Below are positions 1 through 7,855 of a stretch of 26,159 nucleotides of DNA, piece after piece. Numbering within the stretch: the stretch's first letter is position 1; the number at the start of each line of letters is the position of its first letter. Source of the DNA: an uncultured Lachnospiraceae bacterium (lineage in GTDB: Bacteria > Bacillota > Clostridia > Lachnospirales > Lachnospiraceae). The DNA is taken from the NCBI GenBank assembly GCA_947003375.1, contig CAMQOJ010000004.1, forward strand, positions 1-26,159, in the 5' to 3' direction. The position numbers were made by a program, and so were the translations under genes. A model generated the notes under the pieces. That model was not told the origin of the DNA. It worked only from the letters and a program-made list of their open reading frames with translations, and made no database searches.

Positions 1-109
1 CAATAACAATATGCAAAGAAAAATAAGGGCTTAGCATTTCTGCAAATGCCGTGTTTTGATTTCTGCTATATTAAAAAATAAAATTATGTTATATTATTAT
101 ATAATCTTA

Positions 110-138
110 GTGACATAAAAGTTTTAATATGCTATTAT
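110..138 (+). promoter_or_regulatory. Putative sigma-A promoter of the glycan locus
   Basis: The -35 box GTGACA (110-115) and -10 box TATTAT (133-138) are separated by exactly 17 bases in a very AT-rich stretch. Transcription would start near 145, leaving a leader of about 50 bases before the first gene. Bases 1-109 hold no gene that I can see, only AT-rich intergenic DNA. No catabolite-repression site was recognised. Confidence 0.6.
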
Positions 139-197
139 AAGAACAAGATAGTAAAGAGTGTTTATAATGAATATGGAGACATCAGGAGGAAAGGCTT

Positions 198-1229
198 ATG
201 GCAATTAAACATACCGCAATCAGCTATTACGGATTCAACTATGTGGAGCATGCGGAAAAGGACTTTCAGGAAATGGTTGAGCATGGCTGCGATACAGTCA
301 TCCTGGCAATCACGGAGTTCGATATGGATTTCTGGTTCCCCAGCATCGATGGCATCGTGAAAAAGGCGCATGAGATGGGACTTAGGGTGCTGGCGGATAC
401 CTGGGGCATCGGCAAATATTTCGGCGGCGAACAGGTGAGCCTGTTCCTGCAGAACAATATCCACCACAGACAGGTGTCCGCGTATACGGGAGAGGCGCTG
501 AATGCCGCATGCTTTAACACGAATTCTTTCCGGGACTACTTCGAGGGGCTCTGCATGAGGCTGGCGCGGGAGACAGAGGTGGACGGCTTTTTCTGGGATG
601 AACCGCATTACGCATATCCGAAGTCCTATGCTTCCATTACCGGCGGGGCGGGAGATGACTGGGCGTGCCGCTGTCCGGAATGCATGGAGAAGTTCCGGGC
701 TTACTATGGATATGAGATGCCGAAATTCATGAACGACGACGTGAAGCAGTTCCGCTGGAGGGAAGCCCTGAAGACCCTGGCAGATACGTCCAAGGCGCTA
801 AAGGAGTACAATCCGGCCCTGGAAATTACCTGCTGCGTGCATGCCACCATGAACACCTATTATGTGACGGAGCAGAGAGGGTATGACAACTGGGAACTGG
901 TGGCGGCCTGCCCGTATTTCGACGTATTCTCCACTACCATCATCAATTGGACTTTGCCGGAGAGCTTTTTCAGGGATGTGACAGAGCGCACGGTAGCTAT
1001 GGCGAAGAAATACGGCAAGGAGTCCGAGAGATGGCTCATGGGATACAATAAGTGCCCGGAAGATTACAGCCAGATTGCAAGGACGGTAGACTTATATGAG
1101 CGCCTGGGCGTAGACCGGCTGGGCACATGGACCTACAGGGGCGGTTATGGGACAACGGTAGCCGCGCCGGAACCTTTGAAGCTCTGGGATGCCATCGGAG
1201 CCAGCTATAACAGAGTATTGAAGAGATGA
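198..1229 (+). CDS. Putative TIM-barrel glycoside hydrolase-like protein
   Basis: This 343-residue protein has no signal peptide and is probably cytoplasmic. An AGGAGG site at 184-189 sits 8 bases before the ATG. The layout suggests a single (beta/alpha)8 barrel: hydrophobic strands such as VILAITEF and LRVLADTW, then VDGFFWDEPHY with D134-E135 at the end of a strand, where retaining glycosidases carry an acid. A CRCPEC cluster (C157, C159, C162) follows. Cys-rich loops just after a catalytic strand recur in uncharacterised bacterial glycosidase-like proteins, and the GH20-type protein downstream has one too. I cannot assign a CAZy family. It is the first gene of the locus and overlaps the next by 4 bases (ATGA), so translation is probably coupled. 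It could be a hydrolase, or a barrel protein acting on the released sugar. Confidence 0.7.
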   Translation: MAIKHTAISYYGFNYVEHAEKDFQEMVEHGCDTVILAITEFDMDFWFPSIDGIVKKAHEMGLRVLADTWGIGKYFGGEQVSLFLQNNIHHRQVSAYTGEALNAACFNTNSFRDYFEGLCMRLARETEVDGFFWDEPHYAYPKSYASITGGAGDDWACRCPECMEKFRAYYGYEMPKFMNDDVKQFRWREALKTLADTSKALKEYNPALEITCCVHATMNTYYVTEQRGYDNWELVAACPYFDVFSTTIINWTLPESFFRDVTERTVAMAKKYGKESERWLMGYNKCPEDYSQIARTVDLYERLGVDRLGTWTYRGGYGTTVAAPEPLKLWDAIGASYNRVLKR

Positions 1230-1969
1230 ACGGATACATAGAGCGCGCAAAACAGCGTTTGGATGAGATTGAGCATACGCAGAGAGCAAACATAGAAAAG
1301 GCAGGGCGTCTTCTGGCCTCCGCCATTGAACAGGACAGATTGATTTATGTATTCGGAGCAGGGGGGCACACTTCTCTGGTGGCAGGCGAAATGTTCTTCC
1401 GCATCGGAGGGCTGGCCAATATCTATCCAATCGTGGAATACGGGCTGACCGCTTTGAGCCAGGCCCGGAAATTCATCCAGCTGGAGCGCTGCCTGGGGCT
1501 GGGGAGCTCCCTGGTGGCAGCCAGCGGAATCGGCCGGGGGGACGTGCTGCTCCTGTTCCATACCATCGGCGTCAATGCCTCCTGCATCCAGGCGGCTGGG
1601 GAGGCGAAAAGGCTGGGAGCGACAGTGATTGGGATCGCCAGTGACCGGTGGCAGGATGAGACTCCTGCGGATGCCCCCATCCGTTCTCCGGGCAAAGAAA
1701 ACTTGCGGGATTTGGCTGATATTTACGTGAATGACTGCAATACAGTGGACGACGCGGTAGTGGGGCTCGAAGGAATGGAAGCGAAAGCAGGGCCGCTGTC
1801 GGGCATAGGGACTTTCGCCATCGCCCATATGCTGGAGCTTGCGGCTATGGAAGAATGCCTGAAACGGGGAGTCTGCCCGCCCGTGTGGGAGAACGCCAAT
1901 ACACCGGAGGGGGAAAGGCGCAATGGGGCTCTTATGGACAGATATTCCGGACGGGTACCGATGCTTTGA
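1226..1969 (+). CDS. SIS-domain sugar-phosphate protein (UPF0309-like), paralogue 1
   Basis: This 247-residue protein has a sugar-isomerase (SIS) fold. The phosphate-binding region is FGAGGHTSLVAGEMFFRIGG (43-62), the pattern of the 'sugar isomerase domain-containing' UPF0309 group. Members are thought to bind phosphorylated sugars, but the reaction is not settled. The segment where the second SIS serine loop is expected reads FHTIGVN (111-117) and lacks the serines that the next gene keeps as SSTSGIN. This copy may therefore have altered activity or be the non-catalytic half of a pair. The ATG overlaps the stop of the upstream gene, and no strong ribosome binding site is seen, which fits translational coupling. 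The next gene starts 18 bases downstream. Confidence 0.8.
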   Translation: MNGYIERAKQRLDEIEHTQRANIEKAGRLLASAIEQDRLIYVFGAGGHTSLVAGEMFFRIGGLANIYPIVEYGLTALSQARKFIQLERCLGLGSSLVAASGIGRGDVLLLFHTIGVNASCIQAAGEAKRLGATVIGIASDRWQDETPADAPIRSPGKENLRDLADIYVNDCNTVDDAVVGLEGMEAKAGPLSGIGTFAIAHMLELAAMEECLKRGVCPPVWENANTPEGERRNGALMDRYSGRVPML

Positions 1970-1987
1970 AAGGATAGGAGAAACAAT

Positions 1988-2719
1988 ATGCTGTATCAGA
2001 AATATCTGGAAGAGGTATGGAGAGTGCTTTCCGGGGTGGCGGAAAGCCAGCGGGAGAGCATTGTGGAGGCCGCCCGGGTGATTGCGGATCGGATGGAGCG
2101 GGACGGCATGCTGTATGTGTTCGGCTGCGGGCATTCCCATCTCGTAGGAGAAGACCTTTTTTACAGGGCCGGCGGATCTGCGGCAGTGTGCGCCATGCTG
2201 GATTCCGATCTGATGCTCCATGGAGGCGCGGTCAAGAGCAGCTGTTATGAAAGGATGCCGGGGCTGGCAAAGCCGATATTTGAGAGATATGGACTGACCC
2301 AAAGGGATGTGCTGATGGTGTCTTCTACATCAGGCATAAACAGCGTTCCTGTGGAGATGGCCATCTGCGCCAGAGAGAAGGGGATTCCGGTCATCGCCAT
2401 TGTGTCCATGGCCTATGCCAAGGATGGATCCAGGCATCCTGACGGCAGGAAGCTCCATGATGTGGCGGACATTGTCCTGGACAATGGGGTATGCCACGGG
2501 GACGCTGTGGTAGCTATAGAAGGCAGCGATATGCGGGTAGGGCCGGTCTCTACCATATCGAGCTGTATGATTGCCCAGAGCATTCTGGTGCAGGTAAATG
2601 AATTCTTGTGGGAGGACGGCGTGACGCCTCCGGTCTATGTAAGCGGAAACATTCCAGGAGGAGCCGATCGCAATCAGGCGCTGATCCATCGATACCTGCC
2701 CCGGAACAGGCACTTGTAG
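1988..2719 (+). CDS. SIS-domain sugar-phosphate protein (UPF0309-like), paralogue 2
   Basis: This 243-residue SIS-fold protein is a diverged paralogue of the gene just upstream. The motif FGCGHSHLVGEDLFYRAGG (45-63) and the serine loop SSTSGIN (112-118) are intact, as expected for binding a sugar phosphate. The C-terminal PPVYVSGNIPGG matches PPVWENANTPEG in the first copy, so both are full length and share the same architecture. AGGAG lies about 7 bases before the ATG. Family knowledge supports a cytoplasmic isomerase- or deaminase-like role on an amino sugar phosphate. Its position between a glycosidase-like gene and a sugar kinase suggests it acts on the kinase product. No nagA or nagB homologue is present in the locus. 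Confidence 0.85.
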   Translation: MLYQKYLEEVWRVLSGVAESQRESIVEAARVIADRMERDGMLYVFGCGHSHLVGEDLFYRAGGSAAVCAMLDSDLMLHGGAVKSSCYERMPGLAKPIFERYGLTQRDVLMVSSTSGINSVPVEMAICAREKGIPVIAIVSMAYAKDGSRHPDGRKLHDVADIVLDNGVCHGDAVVAIEGSDMRVGPVSTISSCMIAQSILVQVNEFLWEDGVTPPVYVSGNIPGGADRNQALIHRYLPRNRHL

Positions 2720-2758
2720 ATTATGGCATGGAACCGAATTGAGGAGCAGAGGGGCACA

Positions 2759-3700
2759 ATGAATGAAGCTGTCATAAAAAAGGGCAAGGTCGCCGTGATA
2801 GGCCTTACGGGACAGTCGGCGTTTCTTCAGACGGAATATCTGCCCGGGCCGGGAGAGACGATTCCCTGTAGCGGATTGTTCTTTGAACCCGGAGGAAAGG
2901 GGCACAATCAGGCCATTGCCTGCAGGAGGACAGGTGCCGGGACGCTGTTTATCGGCGCTGTGGGTTCGGATGAAAACGGGAAGGCCTGTAGGACGGCCCT
3001 GGGGCAGGAGGGGATTGAGCTCTGCCTCATGGAAAAAGAGTCCCCTACTGCCTTTGCCGTGATAACTACCGCCAGGGATGGGGAAAATGTGGTAGAGGTC
3101 TATGGAGGAGCGGCATTAGGATTGGGAGCGGAGGATTTAAAAAGCGGAAAGGTGCGGGGCGCCATTCAGGAATGCGATTACCTGCTGCTTCAGAATGAAC
3201 TCCAGGGGGAATGCCTGAGGACAGCCATCGACATAGCACAGGAGAGCGGCGTATCGGTGATTCTGAATCCTGCGCCCGCCCGAAATCTGGAGCCGTCCCT
3301 TTTGTCCAGATGCCGGATCGTCACACCGAATTACGGGGAGGCGAAAGAGCTGGCGGGTTTTGGGCCTGAGGAGGAGCCGTCCCCAGAGGAGCTGGCCGGA
3401 TTCTTTCGGAGAAGCCGGATTGAAAATACCGTGATTACCATGGGCGGCAGGGGGGTCCTTCTCATAACGGATTCCCGGTGTGAGATGATACCGGCGTTTT
3501 CCGCAGGCCCTGTGGCGGATACCACAGGAGCGGGCGACACGTTCAACGGTGTCCTGGCAGGTATGCTGTCGGGCGGCGCGCCTCTGGAGCAGGCGATTCT
3601 GACAGCAGTTACGGCCGCGGGAATCAGCGTCACCAGACCCGGCGCGGCAGGGAGCATACCTGATATGGGGGAGATTCTGGAGAGGCAGTTGGACCAATGA
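2759..3700 (+). CDS. PfkB/ribokinase-family sugar kinase
   Basis: This is an ATP-dependent sugar kinase of 313 residues, the usual size for the family. The N-terminal PfkB signature is present as PGGKGHNQA, where GGKG-N contacts the sugar. The C-terminal signature DTTGAGDTFNG carries the catalytic base D260 and the anion hole GAGD. An upstream in-frame ATG exists at 2723, but the ATG at 2759 is preceded by GAGGAG and GGGG sequences at 2741-2754 and gives a normal ribokinase N-terminus (KVAVIGL). Its substrate is probably a monosaccharide released by the GH20 or GH89 enzymes of the locus. It ends where an ATG at 3697 overlaps its stop, although the next gene probably starts later. Confidence 0.9.
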   Translation: MNEAVIKKGKVAVIGLTGQSAFLQTEYLPGPGETIPCSGLFFEPGGKGHNQAIACRRTGAGTLFIGAVGSDENGKACRTALGQEGIELCLMEKESPTAFAVITTARDGENVVEVYGGAALGLGAEDLKSGKVRGAIQECDYLLLQNELQGECLRTAIDIAQESGVSVILNPAPARNLEPSLLSRCRIVTPNYGEAKELAGFGPEEEPSPEELAGFFRRSRIENTVITMGGRGVLLITDSRCEMIPAFSAGPVADTTGAGDTFNGVLAGMLSGGAPLEQAILTAVTAAGISVTRPGAAGSIPDMGEILERQLDQ

Positions 3701-3756
3701 AAACAAGGGCTGCCGGAAACAATCCGGTAGCCGTGATATGGGAGGAGGAGATTATT

Positions 3757-5247
3757 ATGTATCTGCAGCATTTGTATCCGGTGCCGGAGAAGATTGCCAC
3801 AGGAGACGGCTGTTTTGCATTCGGCGCGGAACTGGCCATGGAGACGGACGCCTGTCTGGAAATGGCAGAACAGGAGCGCATACGGACATTGTTCTATCAG
3901 TTCACCTGCACTGCCTCCACGCTGAAGCTTTCCACAAAAGACAGCGCGAAGGAGGAGATTCACGCGGTTCTCCACACGGGAAGGGGGGATTCCCTGGAGC
4001 AGGCAGGAAACCTGGACAGCAGCGGCGGCTATCGGATTCAGGTTCTGCCGGATAAGATCACGATAGCGGCTAAGGACAGCAAGGCCCTCATAGACGCTTT
4101 TACCACACTGGTTCAGCTCATTGAGCCGGAAGACCTTTCGGAAGGCCGGGAGAGGTTCCTGGTGCGGAGCGTAGAGATTCAGGATAAGGCGGCCATGTCG
4201 TTTCGGTGCATCCACCTGTGCGTGTTTCCGGAGACCAGGCCCCTGGATCTGCAGAAGGCGATCCGCCTTGCCGGTTTCCTGAAATTTACCCATGTGATTC
4301 TGGAATTCTGGGGCATGTATCCTTACAAGAGCCTGCCGGAGCTGGCCTGGAAGGACAGGGCATACAGCCTGGATACAATCCGGGAGCTGGTGACAGAGAT
4401 ACGCTCCTTTGGGATGGAGCCGGTTCCCATGCTCAACCATCTGGGGCATGCCGCTCAATGCCGTGCGGGCAGGGGCCGTCACGTAGTGCTGGATCAGGCG
4501 CCCAGATATGCCATGCTCTTCGAGCCGGACGGCTGGACCTGGTGCACCTCTAACCCGGACACCTACAAGCTGCTGGGCAATCTGCGCAGTGAGCTTATGG
4601 AAACCTTTGGACAGGGGAGCTATTTCCATCTGGGCTTCGATGAGGCGTATTCCTTTGCCACCTGCCCGAAATGTGCCAGGGAGCAGGAGGAGGGAAGGTT
4701 CCTGGCAGAATTCATCAATCGGCTGGCAGCAGACCTGAGAAAGGAGGGCCGGCGCTCCATCATATGGCATGACGAATTCCTGGCCTCCAAGGACTGGCCG
4801 GAGAAGATTGTGGCCAATGGGGATCGCCTCCACAAAACGGCTGACGGTATCGCGCATCTGGATAAGGATGTCATTATCGCAGACTGGCAATATTATGACG
4901 GATTTCCAGGGGGAGAGCCCACGGCGGAATATTTCATGAAAAAAGGGTTCGACGTGCTGCTGTGTCCGTGGAACGAGGCCGAAAATGTGAGGAATCTCTG
5001 CAATACCACAAAACGTCTGGGCGCTATGGGGATGATTATGACGACCTGGCAGGCCCTGCCCGCATATCTGCGCATCATGCCGGATGTGGCAGTCATGATG
5101 TGGGACGCGGTGCTCAGGGAAGAGCCTCCCAGGCTTCCGGCTACGGAGACGGCGGCGCTTCTGCGGAAGCTCATAACCGGCACGAAGAATTTCGAGGATG
5201 TAGGCTGGATTCAACCGGAGGTCTATCCCTTTGAAGCCGGTGTTTAG
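3757..5247 (+). CDS. GH20-type beta-N-acetylhexosaminidase-like protein
   Basis: This 496-residue protein is a glycoside hydrolase of the GH20 type. The N-terminal LYPVPEKIATGDGCF opening and a small alpha/beta domain (about 1-140) match the non-catalytic domain found before GH20 barrels. The barrel begins near SFRCIHLCVFPE. The GH20 catalytic pair is seen as FHLGFDEAY (D295-E296), where D polarises the substrate acetamido group and E is the acid/base. A CPKC motif follows at 303-306. GGAGGAGG at 3741-3748, 8 bases before the ATG at 3757, decides the start; a longer form from 3697 overlaps pfkB but lacks this signal. There is no signal peptide, so it should hydrolyse imported oligosaccharides inside the cell, releasing terminal beta-GlcNAc or beta-GalNAc. 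Confidence 0.85.
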   Translation: MYLQHLYPVPEKIATGDGCFAFGAELAMETDACLEMAEQERIRTLFYQFTCTASTLKLSTKDSAKEEIHAVLHTGRGDSLEQAGNLDSSGGYRIQVLPDKITIAAKDSKALIDAFTTLVQLIEPEDLSEGRERFLVRSVEIQDKAAMSFRCIHLCVFPETRPLDLQKAIRLAGFLKFTHVILEFWGMYPYKSLPELAWKDRAYSLDTIRELVTEIRSFGMEPVPMLNHLGHAAQCRAGRGRHVVLDQAPRYAMLFEPDGWTWCTSNPDTYKLLGNLRSELMETFGQGSYFHLGFDEAYSFATCPKCAREQEEGRFLAEFINRLAADLRKEGRRSIIWHDEFLASKDWPEKIVANGDRLHKTADGIAHLDKDVIIADWQYYDGFPGGEPTAEYFMKKGFDVLLCPWNEAENVRNLCNTTKRLGAMGMIMTTWQALPAYLRIMPDVAVMMWDAVLREEPPRLPATETAALLRKLITGTKNFEDVGWIQPEVYPFEAGV

Positions 5248-5291
5248 GGTAATATGTATGTAAATACTTATTATAAACGGCAGGATCATGT

Positions 5292-5303
5292 TGTAAATTT
5301 ACA
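5292..5303. promoter_or_regulatory. Perfect palindrome in the leader of the transport genes
   Basis: TGTAAATTTACA is a perfect 12-base palindrome 26 bases upstream of the binding-protein ATG. A related half, TGTAAATAC, lies at 5258-5266 in the same 82-base gap. The gap is AT-rich, with TTATTATAA near 5268-5276 that could be a -10 box. This looks like an operator for a dimeric regulator and possibly a second promoter within the locus. No regulator gene is present in the window. Confidence 0.4.
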
Positions 5304-5329
5304 TTTAGTTAAGAAGGAGGAAGGTATTT

Positions 5330-6838
5330 ATGAAGAAAAAATTGTTAAGCGTGTTGTTGTGTGTCAGTATGCTGACAGCCATGATTACAGGGTGCGGCAA
5401 AGACCAGCCCCCCGGCAATGAGGGCAGTTCTGAACAGTCGTCGGAGTCCTCTGCCGCCCAGGAAGAGAGCAAAGAGGAGGCCGAAGAATCGGAGGAAGGA
5501 TTAAAGGTAGAGGCTGCGGTGGTAACCACATCGGGATATGAAATCAATACAGACCTGGATTTGGAGACGGAGGTCACGCTGGACATTGTAGGGCCGGCGC
5601 TGTTCCAGAATGAGAATGAGACCACGGATTTGGTCTCCGGACTGGTAAAGCCCGGATATAGCGTGATTGCCGATCGCTGGAACGAGCTTTATCCCAATGT
5701 GAAGCTGAATTTCAACATCTGTCCATGGTCAGACTGGCAGAGTTCCATTACCACAGCCTGTCTGGATGGCAATGCGGACGTAATCATGCACGGAGCCACC
5801 ATGATTGACCTGACAGAGGATCTCGCGCCATATATTGAGGCGGATCCCGGATATCGGGATAAGATATACGTGCTGGCCACCAGGAGGACCACGGAAAAGC
5901 CAAGTGAATGGAAGGTCAGCGGCATCTCCGGTTATACGGCACCGTGGGTGGTCTGGGTCGATGTGGAGAAATTCAAGGCCATGGGCGTAGACCTTCCGAG
6001 CGACGACTGGACCATTGAAGAATTCATGGACATTGCACAGCGGATGACAGGGAAGGATCCGGACACCGGAGAGGATATCTGGGGAATGCAGATGTACTCG
6101 TCGGGCGGCGGCAACCTGTTCTTTAACTACATGCTCTTCGCTTACATCCATGGCGCGCAGACCTTTGTATACGGCGACACTCTGGCTGACTGCCAGGTGA
6201 ACTTCGACTCGCCTGAAGCGATTCAGGCCTTCCAGACCATCGCGGATCTGGCGCAGTGCGAGAGCCCGGAGGTGCGTGAGGGCGTGGCGGTATCCGGTAC
6301 GCTGGATGGGACCAACAACTGGGCGATGATCATGAAGAACACACCCATTGCAGATTATCTGCAGATTAAGGAGCTGGGACTGACGGACAAGTACAAAATC
6401 TACAATGCCCCTGTCATTTCCGCCGGAGAATATAAAGGCATCCCCAGCCCCTATTTCGGGGATGAAAACCTGGCCATGTATAAAGATTCCGACGCCAAAG
6501 AATGGGTATGGGAATTCATCAAATTCATGACCACTGATGAAGTGGCTACCCAATGGATAGTCGACAACCTGATATATCCCAATAATAAGGAAGCTATCGA
6601 CGCGGTGATGGAGATTATCGATGAGAGGACGGCGGATGTCATGAACCGCGCCATGTCCACTATGCCGGAAAATTTCAACGGCTCCACCAACGATAACTTC
6701 AACAATGTAAGCTTTGGTTCCGTCACGGCGAATCTGACTACAGCTGTGGACGATGTAATCAATGGCAGACAGACGGCGGAAGAAGCGGCTGAGTTCATGC
6801 AGGGTACCGTGGAAGAATTCTTGAGCATCTCGCAGTAA
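5330..6838 (+). CDS. ABC sugar-binding lipoprotein (CUT1 family)
   Basis: This 502-residue extracellular solute-binding protein is probably anchored to the outer face of the membrane. The signal is lipoprotein type: KKK, a hydrophobic stretch, then lipobox MITGC with lipidated C22, followed by a Ser/Glu-rich linker to about residue 65. The mature part has the family-1 layout, including SVIADRWNELYPNVKLNFN and, near the C-terminus, EWVWEFIKFMTTDE and the ATQWIVDNL helix. AAGGAGGAAGG lies just before the ATG. It would capture the oligosaccharide for the two permeases that follow. Its ligand cannot be read from the sequence, but the flanking GH20 and GH89 genes suggest a hexosamine-containing glycan. 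A hairpin after the stop may raise its expression relative to the permeases. Confidence 0.93.
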   Translation: MKKKLLSVLLCVSMLTAMITGCGKDQPPGNEGSSEQSSESSAAQEESKEEAEESEEGLKVEAAVVTTSGYEINTDLDLETEVTLDIVGPALFQNENETTDLVSGLVKPGYSVIADRWNELYPNVKLNFNICPWSDWQSSITTACLDGNADVIMHGATMIDLTEDLAPYIEADPGYRDKIYVLATRRTTEKPSEWKVSGISGYTAPWVVWVDVEKFKAMGVDLPSDDWTIEEFMDIAQRMTGKDPDTGEDIWGMQMYSSGGGNLFFNYMLFAYIHGAQTFVYGDTLADCQVNFDSPEAIQAFQTIADLAQCESPEVREGVAVSGTLDGTNNWAMIMKNTPIADYLQIKELGLTDKYKIYNAPVISAGEYKGIPSPYFGDENLAMYKDSDAKEWVWEFIKFMTTDEVATQWIVDNLIYPNNKEAIDAVMEIIDERTADVMNRAMSTMPENFNGSTNDNFNNVSFGSVTANLTTAVDDVINGRQTAEEAAEFMQGTVEEFLSISQ

Positions 6839-6871
6839 TCTGAATGATAAGTAAAATATTGTCACATTCAG

Positions 6872-6904
6872 GAAAGAGAAGGTGCTCTTTGGCCTTCTCC
6901 TTTC
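6872..6904 (+). promoter_or_regulatory. Intercistronic hairpin after the binding-protein gene
   Basis: GAAAGAGAAGG (6872-6882) can pair with CCTTCTCCTTTC (6893-6904), an 11-pair stem with one bulged base and a 10-base loop. No run of T follows, so it is not a standard terminator. It sits between the binding protein and its permeases, where such stems commonly stabilise the upstream message or attenuate the downstream one. Confidence 0.5.
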
Positions 6905-6934
6905 TTGACAAAAGAGGTTGCGACAGGGGGTAAT

Positions 6935-7855
6935 ATGAAAAGTAATGTAAAACGATGGAAGCGCTTCAAGAATGATATGACCTGGTATTCCTTCATTATT
7001 GTATCCCTGCTGGTTCTGCTCATATTTACTTATCTCCCTACCATGGCTACGGTTTATTTTTCTTTCACCAACATGGGTACTTATGGGACAGAGTATAAAA
7101 TGGTAGGTCTCAAGAATTACACCGTTCTGCTGGGATCCAAGTCTTTTCTGAACGCTTTTAAAAATACAATCCTGCTGGCTGTCTACAGTCTGGTGAAGAT
7201 TCCGCTGGGATTTCTGCTGGCTTATGCAATCAACAGCTTGGGGAGGACTCCCAGGCAGACCTTTTTCCGCATCATGTTCTACATTCCAAGCATCATAACA
7301 GGCGTGAGCGTCATCCTGGTGTTCCAGTATGTGCTCCGCGGAAATGGCGGCCTTTTGAACAACCTGCTGTCGAAGCTCCTGAGGCATGAGGTTACGACCG
7401 GCTGGCTTTCCGACCCGGCCATATCCCATCTGGGAGTGACCATTTTGAATGTATGGATGGAGATTGGCTATTTCATGCTCATGTGTCTGGCAAGCCTGCA
7501 GTCGATACCTACGGAAATCTACGACGCGGCGGTAGTGGACGGGGCGAATGGCCTGCAGAAAATGGTCTATATCACGATACCGCAGATGAAGTCCTGTTTT
7601 TCCTTCCTGCTGGTCACCTGTATGATTGGCGGGTTTGCCAGATTCACGGATCTGTACATCATTGGCGGAAGCACCACTGCGGGACGCCCTTCGGGTACGC
7701 TGCAGTCCCTGCTGATGTATATCTATCAGTACAGCTTTGAGTCGCCTCAGTATGGCTTGTCCTCGGCAGGTTCCGTGATTCTATCTATCATAACGCTGAT
7801 TTTCACTTTGGTGAATGTGAAGCTGTCGGGATTCCTAAAGGAGGACAACGGATGA
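6935..7855 (+). CDS. ABC sugar permease, MalF/UgpA type
   Basis: This is an inner-membrane subunit of a CUT1 carbohydrate ABC importer, 306 residues with about six membrane segments beginning at WYSFIIVSLLVLLIFTYLP. The cytoplasmic EAA loop that docks the ATPase is seen as EIYDAAVVDGANGLQKMVYITIP. The reading frame is open from a TTG at 6905, but the ATG at 6935 preceded by a CAGGGGG sequence gives the expected short basic N-terminus (KSNVKRWKRF). The gene overlaps the next by 4 bases. No ATPase gene is in the window, so a shared MsmX-type ATPase encoded elsewhere is expected, as is usual in Firmicutes. Confidence 0.93.
   Translation: MKSNVKRWKRFKNDMTWYSFIIVSLLVLLIFTYLPTMATVYFSFTNMGTYGTEYKMVGLKNYTVLLGSKSFLNAFKNTILLAVYSLVKIPLGFLLAYAINSLGRTPRQTFFRIMFYIPSIITGVSVILVFQYVLRGNGGLLNNLLSKLLRHEVTTGWLSDPAISHLGVTILNVWMEIGYFMLMCLASLQSIPTEIYDAAVVDGANGLQKMVYITIPQMKSCFSFLLVTCMIGGFARFTDLYIIGGSTTAGRPSGTLQSLLMYIYQYSFESPQYGLSSAGSVILSIITLIFTLVNVKLSGFLKEDNG

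Noticed and set aside
61..105. AT-rich near-palindrome upstream of the first gene
   Set aside because: The symmetry is imperfect and expected by chance in DNA this AT-rich; no operator claim is made.
1205..2302. Long minus-strand frame of 365 codons opposite the SIS genes
   Set aside because: It is antisense to two well-supported SIS genes, rich in His, Pro and Arg, with no ribosome binding site or recognisable domain.
3331..5289. Minus-strand frame of 652 codons
   Set aside because: It is the shadow of the pfkB end and the GH20 gene, whose catalytic motifs are clear on the plus strand; composition is not protein-like.
5729..7429. Minus-strand frame of 566 codons
   Set aside because: It is antisense to the binding-protein and permease genes; no domain or start signal.
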